DNA from: Cyclobacterium sp. 1_MG-2023
GTDB lineage: Bacteria > Bacteroidota > Bacteroidia > Cytophagales > Cyclobacteriaceae
Direction of reading: 5' to 3'
NCBI RefSeq assembly: GCF_030546805.1
Contig: NZ_JAUOPC010000003.1
Span: 466,763-530,762 of the forward strand
DNA: 64,000 nt
In this document: positions 56,398-64,000 of the stretch, one piece after another
How positions within the stretch are numbered: position 1 is the stretch's first letter
Layout of the letters: every line of letters starts with the position of its first letter
Position numbers and translations under genes: made by a program
Notes under the pieces: model-generated
Database searches by the model: none
What the model was told of the DNA's origin: nothing
Seen by the model: the letters and a program-made list of their open reading frames with translations, nothing else

Positions 56398-57456
56398 CTA
56401 TTTGATTCTAAAATCGGTTATGGTTTTTCCATTGTATCGATATACTCCATCCGAACCGAACCAAATACTGCCATCCTTGGCTGCTAAAATCCCAAATAGC
56501 ATCTTTCGTTCTTTTGTATTTATTTCGGTTGCAGTAGGGTTTTTATTTAAAAAGGTCTGGGCAAAATAAAGTGTAAGTACCCAAGATCCTTCGATAGTTT
56601 CGGAACTGGTCCATAAGTTGCCATTTTTATCCTCGTGAATATACCCGACAAAATTCCTGCTGATATTGGTAAATTCACCTTCACCTGCCCTGAGCGAAGT
56701 CGAAGGGGCATGGCGCCATAGGCCATCCCTACCACCAAGCCAAATATTTCCTTTCTTATCTTCAATGATAGTACGGACATTGGTAAACGCCTTGCCTTTA
56801 TTCCTTATAATGGAGAATGCTTTTCCATCATATAGATAGGTGTTGCCCCTTGTTGCAACCCAAAAATTGCCCGTTTTGTCTTCAATGATGGAATTGACTT
56901 CGTTAGGGGGACGTGTAAAATCCGGAACAGTCTTTCCGGTCTTATCTTCAACTATAGTATCTTCTGCCAGTATAAAATTCTGAAATGTTTTTCCATCGTA
57001 TCGACTTATTCCCCCATTTGTGCCCAACCAAATATTACCGGCCTTGTCCTCATAAATACTGGTAATCTCATTATTTGGAAGCCCTTCCTTGGTGGTGAAA
57101 TTTTGAAAGGCTTTTCCATCAAAATAATAAACACCTGAGCCAATACTTCCAAACCACATATTGCCTTTGCTGTCTTCCAAAATAGAAAAGAAGCGGGCTG
57201 AACTTACATCCTTTGTTACATTGGTAAAAGATTTTCCATCATATCGAAACACTCCTTCCCAGGTAGCCATCCAGATGTTGCCATCACCATCCTGCACCAA
57301 ATTACGTACAATTGAATTAGGCGCATTGGAAGTGTTTAACTCATTGGTTAGGGAATTGGATTGGTCTTTTGGTTGGTCAGTTTTGACTTGATCTTTACAT
57401 GAAGTGATACAAACAAATAGCATTAACCAGGAAAATAATCTTAGGTGTTTTTTCAT
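56398..57456 (-). CDS. Two-component-regulator-type beta-propeller lipoprotein
   Basis: 352 residues. A lipoprotein signal peptide ends at FVCITSC (Cys about residue 20). The body is at least six propeller blades of the type GNIWMATWEGVFRYDGKSFT, GNMWFGSIGSGVYYFDGKAF, GNIWLGTNGGISRYDGKTFQ, the reg_prop repeats found in periplasmic sensor domains of hybrid two-component systems. Here the propeller is a stand-alone lipoprotein divergent from a membrane-anchored winged-helix regulator (57582), which suggests ligand sensing for it. One blade is interrupted by an in-frame palindromic element (56686-56712). Confidence 0.85.
   Translation of the reverse strand: MKKHLRLFSWLMLFVCITSCKDQVKTDQPKDQSNSLTNELNTSNAPNSIVRNLVQDGDGNIWMATWEGVFRYDGKSFTNVTKDVSSARFFSILEDSKGNMWFGSIGSGVYYFDGKAFQNFTTKEGLPNNEITSIYEDKAGNIWLGTNGGISRYDGKTFQNFILAEDTIVEDKTGKTVPDFTRPPNEVNSIIEDKTGNFWVATRGNTYLYDGKAFSIIRNKGKAFTNVRTIIEDKKGNIWLGGRDGLWRHAPSTSLRAGEGEFTNISRNFVGYIHEDKNGNLWTSSETIEGSWVLTLYFAQTFLNKNPTATEINTKERKMLFGILAAKDGSIWFGSDGVYRYNGKTITDFRIK
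56686..56712. repeat. Palindromic element inserted in frame in the propeller gene
   Basis: TGCCCTGAGCGAAGTCGAAG followed by GGGCATG forms an imperfect palindrome and encodes the PSTSLRAG peptide within a blade that otherwise reads GLWR...FTNIS. The CTGAG..GTCGAAG core is shared with the element in the ardC-like gene at 11196-11240. Confidence 0.7.
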
Positions 57457-57581
57457 TTTTTATTTGTTTAGAATGTTCAAACCTAAAGCTATCCAAAGTC
57501 AATAGGGTAAATGGAATGTAAAAAGAATGTAAATCAAGGTAAAATTGATAGATGACTTTTATTAAACCGTATCTTTGAGCA

Positions 57582-58448
57582 ATGAAAAAACTGATACAAC
57601 CTGCTGGAATCGGAATGATCACCATGCTTTTTACGATGGTACTCCTGTGGCCATGGAAGTCAGACGATTTTGCAGAAAATAAGGAAATCAGGTTGAGGAA
57701 TGTGGGACATCAAATCCTGCTTGCCTCAGGAGATAGCACTTCAAGGGTTTTGCCAATCAGGAGAATCAGCAAGAATGAATTCATTCTAGTATTTGAAAAC
57801 CCCTTCCAATTTGATCCGGACAGTTTGGTTAACGTTATTCATAAAGGTTTGGGCGAAGGCCTGGTGAACAAGGCTGAGGACAAATATCAGGTGAATGTGA
57901 TGGAATGCATGGCCAATCAGATTGTTTATAGTTATCAAATGTCCAGTAACAAAGACAAGACCCTCATTCCCTGTAAGGGACGCGTGCAGCCAAAAGATTG
58001 CTATAGCATCAAAATCCGGTTTAACCAAAATTCTTTCAGGGCGTCTAACTTTTCTGTTCCGATCATCTTTGGAGTTTTGGCATTTGGATTTATATTTCTT
58101 TTCAAAAATAAAACCATTAAGCTTAATAGGAGTAAAAGCAAAAGCAATAGGCAATCCGTAGGAATTGGAAAGTTTGAATTATATCACAGTAAACAACTTT
58201 TGAAGATCGGGAATGAGGAAATCCAACTTTCCCAAAAAGAAAATAAGTTGTTGACGCTTTTTGCCTCCCACCAAAACGAGATGCTTGAGAGAGATCACCT
58301 GCTCAAAGAAATTTGGGAAGATGAAGGGGTCTTTGTGGGCAGAAGCCTAGACATGTTTGTCTCCAAACTTCGAAAAAAGCTAATTCAAGACCCGAATATT
58401 CAAATTAAAAATATCCGAGGTAAGGGGTATATACTTCAGGTAAAATGA
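57582..58448 (+). CDS. Membrane-anchored OmpR-type winged-helix regulator (ToxR-like)
   Basis: 288 residues: membrane segment 1 at about residues 8-25, a periplasmic domain of about 130 residues with two Cys (MECMANQ, IPCKGRV, PKDCYS), membrane segment 2 at about 156-174, and a C-terminal winged helix (about 195-288) with KENKLLTLFASHQNEMLERD, GRSLDMFVSKLRKKL and IRGKGYIL. It lacks a receiver domain. The topology puts the DNA-binding domain in the cytoplasm C-terminally. It diverges from the propeller lipoprotein across 125 nt that probably holds both promoters, so a sensor-regulator pair is inferred. Confidence 0.85.
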   Translation: MKKLIQPAGIGMITMLFTMVLLWPWKSDDFAENKEIRLRNVGHQILLASGDSTSRVLPIRRISKNEFILVFENPFQFDPDSLVNVIHKGLGEGLVNKAEDKYQVNVMECMANQIVYSYQMSSNKDKTLIPCKGRVQPKDCYSIKIRFNQNSFRASNFSVPIIFGVLAFGFIFLFKNKTIKLNRSKSKSNRQSVGIGKFELYHSKQLLKIGNEEIQLSQKENKLLTLFASHQNEMLERDHLLKEIWEDEGVFVGRSLDMFVSKLRKKLIQDPNIQIKNIRGKGYILQVK

Positions 58449-58564
58449 AAAATGAGGGAAACATAATGATATGGCAAGTAGCGTAAACTATTATTTTTCG
58501 TATCCTGCTGATTTTACAAGCCTCATCACGAATCCTATTGCATAATCCTCGTTAAAAACAGCCT

Positions 58565-59698
58565 CTATTTCTTTTCCAATTGAAGTTTATAAAAAGTAAG
58601 GTAATCTTGTTCCTCTCCAATAAAGTCATCATTTCTGAGTGAGTAGAAGGGTTTGTCTAACTTTTCAATGTTTAAAATGCTGCCAATATTGTAGGGGACA
58701 ATGATTTCATTGGAAAGGATAGAATCTTGGTATATAATTTTCAGCACTTGATTTTGAAAGTCTTTGTAATTAGGGTAGTTTTCTCGAAGCTTTAATTCAT
58801 TTTGGATAAAAATTTCTTCCTCAATACCTTCTTTATAATAAACCACTGTTCCTTTTTCTGTTACAAAAAGCTGATTGATCCTTCCGTCAAGCATTTTAAA
58901 ATGGGATATGTATTGGTTTTTTTCTTTATGCTCGCCATTGTCTAAAAATTTAGAAGGCTTAAAATCAACAGTATTTAAGTAGATTTCCCCATTTGTTAAA
59001 TCGTAAATATGAATCAATGGCTCATTGCTTAGGGCCAGGTGAAGTTTATTCCGGGATATACCAAATTGGATTATAGGCCTTTCAAAGAATTTGTTGGTGG
59101 AATACCTTGAGGTACTTGGTATCTTAATTAATGGTTTTGATCCTCCTGTTGTTGGGTCAATTTTTTCTAACAGAAAGTTGTCCCGAATAAAATGTGGGCC
59201 ATAAGGGTTGGCATCATCTCTGCCCGGATAAAAACTGATCAATGAATCGTTATAATATTCCAGATTTTTAATAAAGCCACCTCCATCCTGTGATTGGCTC
59301 AGAAATGAAAGCTTTATTTCTTGCTTCAAAGTTAAATTCGTATTTAACTCATACAGCCAGCCCATAAAACTAGCCGCAAAAAGTCTTCCGTCCTGTGCGT
59401 ATTTTAGTTGAGTTGGATATTGTACTTTACCTGGCCCATCCTTTGGGTAAGTAGTCTCATTAAGGATCCTACCATTTGAGTCAAACTCAATCAGCTTATT
59501 TTCTTCAAAATTATAAAACACGCCTTTCCCATTTCGAAAATCTCCTCCATCTACAGTCCCCAAATAATCTACTTGGATAGAGTCCAAAATCACGAGTTCC
59601 CATTCGTTTGTAAAAACCACTTTATCTGAGACTTCTTTTTTTGAACAAGCTATATGGAAGATAGAAAGAATAACTATTGCTAAATACTTAAATTTCAT
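58565..59698 (-). CDS. DUF4221-like beta-propeller lipoprotein
   Basis: 377 residues with a lipobox ending IFHIAC (Cys about residue 19). The sequence EWELVILDSIQVDYLGTVDG near the start and LRNDDFIGEEQDYLTFYKLQ at the end are shared with the next gene upstream, showing a tandem paralogue pair. The body resembles DUF4221/6-bladed propeller lipoproteins of Cyclobacteriaceae. Function is unknown; location is the outer membrane or periplasm. The start overlaps the stop of the upstream paralogue by 4 nt, so they form an operon. Confidence 0.78.
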   Translation of the reverse strand: MKFKYLAIVILSIFHIACSKKEVSDKVVFTNEWELVILDSIQVDYLGTVDGGDFRNGKGVFYNFEENKLIEFDSNGRILNETTYPKDGPGKVQYPTQLKYAQDGRLFAASFMGWLYELNTNLTLKQEIKLSFLSQSQDGGGFIKNLEYYNDSLISFYPGRDDANPYGPHFIRDNFLLEKIDPTTGGSKPLIKIPSTSRYSTNKFFERPIIQFGISRNKLHLALSNEPLIHIYDLTNGEIYLNTVDFKPSKFLDNGEHKEKNQYISHFKMLDGRINQLFVTEKGTVVYYKEGIEEEIFIQNELKLRENYPNYKDFQNQVLKIIYQDSILSNEIIVPYNIGSILNIEKLDKPFYSLRNDDFIGEEQDYLTFYKLQLEKK

Positions 59699-60828
59699 TT
59701 TCTTACCAATTGAAGTTTATAAAAAGTAAGGTAGTCTTGTTCCTCTCCAATAAAGTCATCATTTCTAAGTGCGTAGAAGGGTTTATTTGCGGACTCGATA
59801 TTTAGAATTATTTTGATTTTTGAAGGGATAATCAATTCATTGGACCAGCCCTGTCCATGCCTATAGATTTTAAGATAATTATTAAGAAATTCAGGATAGC
59901 GAGGTAAATTCTCTCTTTCAATGAGGTCATTATTCACAAAAGTATCTCCATCAATTCCACCATGATAGGTAACAATGACATGATCCGGATCAGAATAAAT
60001 GCCCCTAATTCCAGCTTCATACATTTTAATTTTTTCTAGATAGGTAACAGGTGTTTTCTGTCCTGGAATCAATTTAAAATCACTTGGGTTCATAGGAATA
60101 CTCCTTTTCCAAAGGATACTGTCCCCCATGGCATACACATGTATGAGGGGTTCATTGGAAAAGGTAAGGTACAAACTGTCATTTTCTATAATGAAATTAA
60201 TGTCAGGCCGATCAAAAAAATCATCACTACTATATTGGGATGCCTGAGGGGTTCTTACGGCCGGTTTTGAAGTTTTTGTTTTAAGGTCATAAAGTTCGAG
60301 AAGAGGGTAATCCCTATAAAAATAGTCAATGTATGGGCTGATACCGTTTCGCCCCGGATACCAAAGCAGTATTTTCTCATTCCAGACAGCAATATTTCTT
60401 CGGTTATAGGCACCTCCTCTGGCTTCACCCATAAAAGGCATTTTCAAACGTTCCTTTATGTTAAGATTGGCATCGAAATGATAGATGTCACTAAATGAAG
60501 TTGTCCCAAAATATTCTCCCTTATGTTCAATTAAGGTTTCTAAAAATAGAACAGATTCCGGACCTTCTTTTGGGAATTCTTTATTCACTAGAATATTTCC
60601 TAATGAGTCAAATTTCATCAAACCATTATTGGAGCTAGTTTTAATAAGCCCTATTCCATTAGAAAAAATACCTTCTCTTACCTCAGTTAGATAGTCTACC
60701 TGAATAGAGTCCAAAATTACAAGTTCCCATTCATTGGAATCCGCACTACTGTTGGAGGTTTTGGTTCCATCCGTGCAAGCATAGACCGACACCAATAGCA
60801 AAATCAGGAGATTACGTACTTTGATCAT
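59695..60828 (-). CDS. DUF4221-like lipoprotein, paralogue of the preceding gene
   Basis: 377 residues, the same length as its downstream neighbour, with a lipoprotein signal ending LLVSVYAC. It shares the NEWELVILDSIQVDYL and DDFIGEEQDYLTFYKLQL segments with it. The DNA of the last about 90 nt is nearly identical between the two, more so than the rest, suggesting gene conversion or strong constraint there. First gene of the pair; the promoter is probably in 60829-61096, where no gene is seen. Confidence 0.78.
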   Translation of the reverse strand: MIKVRNLLILLLVSVYACTDGTKTSNSSADSNEWELVILDSIQVDYLTEVREGIFSNGIGLIKTSSNNGLMKFDSLGNILVNKEFPKEGPESVLFLETLIEHKGEYFGTTSFSDIYHFDANLNIKERLKMPFMGEARGGAYNRRNIAVWNEKILLWYPGRNGISPYIDYFYRDYPLLELYDLKTKTSKPAVRTPQASQYSSDDFFDRPDINFIIENDSLYLTFSNEPLIHVYAMGDSILWKRSIPMNPSDFKLIPGQKTPVTYLEKIKMYEAGIRGIYSDPDHVIVTYHGGIDGDTFVNNDLIERENLPRYPEFLNNYLKIYRHGQGWSNELIIPSKIKIILNIESANKPFYALRNDDFIGEEQDYLTFYKLQLVRK

Positions 60829-61096
60829 TTTGGATTAAGTTTATTTTATAAAGGCTTAACGTTTTTTCCTCCCCCTTTGCATCAGGTAATCTTCTCTTCC
60901 TTAGTCTGAAACCCACTTTTAATTCTATATTTTATCATGTACTATGAATTTAATAAAAATAACCTCCATGAGCGAATTTTAAGTGTTTTTTAAATTGATG
61001 CTTTTACATGTCCTTATTGATTGATAAAAGATGTAATCGAAAATATGGCAGGGTGAGGGGACTTAATGAATTATTTTTCTACTAAAGTCCACCTTT

Positions 61097-62242
61097 TTAT
61101 TGTCTTAAACCCAGATCCAGACGGACAAAGGCCAATTCATCATTTATATTTAAATAGAGCCATATTTTGCCATCTTTTAAAAATGGCTTTTGCGGTATGA
61201 AATTAGAAAAAAGCTTCCCGATACCATCCGGAACTTCAGTTTCTTTGATTACTTCATAGGAATCATTAAGAATACTGACAAATACCCTGTGGTCATCCAT
61301 TTCTAGCAAGCCTTTTTCGTTTATTTTTGGTAGGCCTATGGTGGAAATTCTGACATATTTGTCAGTAGTGGCCTCTGTCATTAAAGGTAAAAATGTGACC
61401 TCTTTCCCTATCTCTATTTTCCGAATCGTGAATTCTTCCCTTGAATTGACATCTTTGATATAAGTGCCGGTTTTTTCTGAGGCCGTTAATGTAGGTAGAC
61501 AGGGATAATATTTTAAGTTTTGCTCAACTAAATCATATACTGCAATTTTGCTGAATACGGGATTTGTGATCACGAGTTTATTTCCCAATTGAACAATTTC
61601 TGTATTTTGGGGAGAAATTGATGCACCTCTTCCTTGCTGATGTCTGACTGTAAAATCTTCTGCCTTCTCAAATCCATTTAGTTTTACTTTTCGTAAAACA
61701 TCTGTTTCTTCATTTACAATAGCAAAAAATATTTCTCCGGTATCATGATTCTGAACCAAGCCAAACGTTGTTTTATAGTCCTTTGAATGGATAATTTTAG
61801 AGGTAAATTGTTCTCCTTCAAAATTACGCCCAATCAATAGGTGCTTTTTCAGTTTTTGTTTATCAAAATTGAAAATGCTTGTGGAATAATGACTTGTCAA
61901 AATCAAATTGTTGTTGACATCTGAGCTTACGGCATATACGTAATCACCAAATCCATTAGGCCCTTCCACATCAAATATCATCTTTTCTTCATAGGCCAAT
62001 GTTTCCAAGTTTATCCTTTCCAAATAGGGGCTAGTGCCACCGGAAATAAACAGATATTTTTTATCATGGCTAATACCGGACTGATAAATCCCCCATTTCA
62101 GGTTAATAATATCATCCCCGGTACTGATCATGACCGTATCAACAGCAATGTCAATGCCATCAAGAACACTTGATGATGTTGAAGATTGCTTACAAGAGGA
62201 CAATAGCATTATGCCCATTAAAAAATGGGTGAATATTTTCAT
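61097..62242 (-). CDS. Beta-propeller-type lipoprotein (6-bladed/DUF4221-like)
   Basis: 381 residues with a lipoprotein signal (MGIMLLSSC, Cys about 17) followed by a Ser-rich linker. The body has repeated beta-rich units (YLFISGGTSPYLERINLETL, NKLVITNPVFSKIAVYDLVE) as in 6-bladed propeller lipoproteins. It is more distantly related to the tandem pair downstream and separated from it by 268 nt, so it is probably a separate transcription unit. Function unknown. Confidence 0.7.
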   Translation of the reverse strand: MKIFTHFLMGIMLLSSCKQSSTSSSVLDGIDIAVDTVMISTGDDIINLKWGIYQSGISHDKKYLFISGGTSPYLERINLETLAYEEKMIFDVEGPNGFGDYVYAVSSDVNNNLILTSHYSTSIFNFDKQKLKKHLLIGRNFEGEQFTSKIIHSKDYKTTFGLVQNHDTGEIFFAIVNEETDVLRKVKLNGFEKAEDFTVRHQQGRGASISPQNTEIVQLGNKLVITNPVFSKIAVYDLVEQNLKYYPCLPTLTASEKTGTYIKDVNSREEFTIRKIEIGKEVTFLPLMTEATTDKYVRISTIGLPKINEKGLLEMDDHRVFVSILNDSYEVIKETEVPDGIGKLFSNFIPQKPFLKDGKIWLYLNINDELAFVRLDLGLRQ

Positions 62243-62423
62243 AGATTCAATTTGACCTAAAATTTTAAATAATCAAATTTTCAGGACTAAAAATTCAGTT
62301 TAAGGTTTTGGGGGTAATTTGAGTAAAGTGGAGCCGGTTAAAGTGCTGTTAAATAGTTGTAGTTTTTCCTAAAAATTTTATAGTAATGAACTGAGGATGT
62401 AATCTCTAAAATGTAAAAGAGGA

Positions 62424-63950
62424 TTACCTATTAAATTTCCTAAATGCTGCAATCATCTGGTAAATGATCAATCCAATACCAATATTATATAAGAAATCAA
62501 ACAAATAAATAACGTTATGAAATTCATATTCCTTGTAATTCACTAAAAAGCTAACAGGTGATAATAGATATGGTAAAAGCTTAGCAATATCTAAAACATT
62601 AAAATTTTCGTAAGAGTTATATAAATATGAAGTGATAATTGATAAATTAAAAGTGAATAAAATAATTAACAATTTGAATGCTTTAAACCAATCCGTTGTG
62701 TGATTATTTGTGAATTTGTTAAAATATAAAATTGATTTATCCAAAAAATCTAAACTGCCATTTAACCTTTCATTGTATTCAAGCGCTTTAAATTTGTGGT
62801 ATAAATAGGTGTCGCCATATTTTTGAGCAATACTTTTTAATTCACGATACAGTATTAGATAATTAGTTTCTTTGTCTCTATAAATTGGTTTAATCGCATT
62901 GATTGGTATTTTAGTCAAATTATTGGCTTCCAAGTTCAATAATGATGAATTTGTGAACTTAATTTCATTGAAGTTATGTAGAAAAAAAGGGTTTAAAGAT
63001 ACATTGTTCAATGAAGAATTTCGAATTGTTAAGCATTCAGCTGGTTTACTAATGTTTACATTGTCAAATCTAAATTTTTTGACTGAGTAAAAATTCATTA
63101 ATTCCAAAATTTCTATTTCAGAATTTGCTACCTTTGATTCATAAACAACTTGGTTCTTAATCGTTAATTGTCTTGTGTTAATATTAGTAATATTAATTTT
63201 TTCACTTGTAATTTGTATGTTGTCAAACTTATTTATTCTTTCATCGCTATTTATTTTAAAACTTTTTAAAACTTTTGAATTTAATATTAAAGAATTAAAT
63301 TTATTTTTTCTTGAATGATCATAAATATCCTCCTCAATTATATCAATGTTTAAATCATCAATTTCACCAAATAATATTTTAAGATCATTAGTTAAGTAAT
63401 CGTAAAAATCAAATTTTTCTATATTTGAATGTAGGATTTTCATATTTTCTATTACTGCACCCGAAATATTAAAATATTTACATTTATATAGTTTAAAATA
63501 GGATATTGAATTGATTACCGAATCTCTTAAAATTACTTTTTCTATATTATAATTTTTATTTAAATGTTGTGCTTTGTAAGTTAGTGATTTTATTTGAGAA
63601 TAGTTTTCTATTACAAGACTATCTAATGTGACGTTATTAAAGTCTAAAGTTTTCAATTTAATATCTGAAAATGTAAGATTTGAAAATTCAGAATCTTTTA
63701 TAATAACAATATTATTAGGGTTTTCAGATTTTATTTTTAGAATCCCTATTCCATTTCCTTTTTTATTATTTTTAAAAATAAAAGTGCAATTATTTGCTTC
63801 TAATGATATTCCATCTATGATGTTACAATTTGTAAATATAAATTTTATATTATTTGCAAACTTGGCATTATCGAATTCATTTTTTCTTAAATAGTTTTTA
63901 TAAAATATTAAAGTTGTGCCCTCTGGATATAACGGTTTGATTTGTGCCAC
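62424..63950 (-). CDS. Beta-helix protein with C-terminal membrane segments, 5' end cut by an IS
   Basis: About 508 residues. Residues 30-340 are Asn/Ile-rich repeats with the pentapeptide or right-handed beta-helix rhythm (KDSEFSNLTFSDIKLKTLDF). A helical region (YRELKSIAQKYGDTYLYHKF) follows and then three hydrophobic segments (about 420-440, 450-470, 485-502). The frame's GTG start (63948-63950) and first codons lie inside an IS21-type terminal repeat, so the true N-terminus has probably been lost. Coding sequence is much more AT rich than its neighbours, which suggests transfer. Confidence 0.6.
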   Translation of the reverse strand: MAQIKPLYPEGTTLIFYKNYLRKNEFDNAKFANNIKFIFTNCNIIDGISLEANNCTFIFKNNKKGNGIGILKIKSENPNNIVIIKDSEFSNLTFSDIKLKTLDFNNVTLDSLVIENYSQIKSLTYKAQHLNKNYNIEKVILRDSVINSISYFKLYKCKYFNISGAVIENMKILHSNIEKFDFYDYLTNDLKILFGEIDDLNIDIIEEDIYDHSRKNKFNSLILNSKVLKSFKINSDERINKFDNIQITSEKINITNINTRQLTIKNQVVYESKVANSEIEILELMNFYSVKKFRFDNVNISKPAECLTIRNSSLNNVSLNPFFLHNFNEIKFTNSSLLNLEANNLTKIPINAIKPIYRDKETNYLILYRELKSIAQKYGDTYLYHKFKALEYNERLNGSLDFLDKSILYFNKFTNNHTTDWFKAFKLLIILFTFNLSIITSYLYNSYENFNVLDIAKLLPYLLSPVSFLVNYKEYEFHNVIYLFDFLYNIGIGLIIYQMIAAFRKFNR

Positions 63951-64000
63951 CCTTTTCGGTCAAACTGTGCCAGGCATTTCGGTTTAAACTGTGCCATTTC
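63933..64000. mobile_element. IS21-family-like terminal repeats at the window edge
   Basis: Three direct copies of a CGGTTTAAACTGTGCCA-type unit: 63933-63949 (CGGTTTGATTTGTGCCA), 63957-63972 (CGGTCAAACTGTGCCA) and 63980-63996 (CGGTTTAAACTGTGCCA). Multiple subterminal repeats of GGCACAGTTT type are typical of IS21-family ends. The rest of the element should lie to the right of the window. Confidence 0.7.

Overview
The window reads as a Bacteroidota chromosome, most likely Cytophagales and near Cyclobacteriaceae. This is an inference from the Tra gene family, the DUF4221-like lipoproteins, the weak or absent Shine-Dalgarno sequences, the type I-B cas set, and low-GC coding sequence with many BACON/Rhs-era mobile remnants.

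Region by region. (1) Positions 1-10071 hold a CTnDOT-type conjugation cluster read rightward: the 3' part of the VirB4-like TraG ATPase, four exported proteins (three of them tandem paralogues), TraJ, TraK, TraL-like, TraM, TraN and a VirD4-type coupling protein. (2) 10102-15823 is an ICE-type accessory tail: small ORF, ArdC-like antirestriction protein, DUF3945/DUF4099-like protein, a lipoprotein, a frameshifted DUF2513 gene, RadC, a zinc-ribbon membrane protein and an XRE-type regulator with an inverted-repeat operator. (3) 16046-24576 is a complete type I-B CRISPR-Cas operon (cas8b, a physically separate cas11-like small subunit, cas7, cas5, cas3, cas6, cas1, cas2, cas4). It is followed by a leader and a very long array of 132 apparently identical 37-nt repeats plus one degenerate terminal repeat (24766-34418, counted by hand). 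The 3' repeat end ATTGAAAC and the decayed right end show it is transcribed rightward from the cas4 side. (4) 34419-39614 has a decayed PIN-like gene, an SRAP protein, small hypotheticals, a membrane protein and a tyrosine integrase. Just right of the integrase is a 22-nt tRNA 3'-end sequence with a tRNA-type terminator, flanked by CAGGGGCGAA repeats: a probable att site. The whole left part, CRISPR-Cas included, may therefore be one integrative conjugative element. (5) 40073-43617 is the xis-like/VirE/CHC2-primase module of Bacteroidetes mobilisable islands. (6) 43618-56350 is a mosaic: GNAT plus LuxR-type genes, a dead Imm26-like immunity gene, a broken rhs gene with an intact candidate immunity gene, an IstB scrap, MobC with a truncated relaxase, a ParE-type toxin-antitoxin pair and topoisomerase III. 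Four copies of one non-coding repeat, all in the same orientation, separate these blocks. (7) 56398-64000 is more chromosome-like: a propeller lipoprotein divergent from a membrane-anchored winged-helix regulator, three beta-propeller-type lipoproteins, and a beta-helix membrane protein cut by an IS21-type end at the window edge.

Working together: the Tra proteins would build the mating channel and the coupling protein would feed DNA to it; ArdC would protect incoming DNA. The Cas proteins would acquire spacers (Cas1/2/4), process crRNA (Cas6), form Cascade (Cas8b/11/7/5) and degrade targets (Cas3). All functions are read from sequence similarity by eye; no database search was run.
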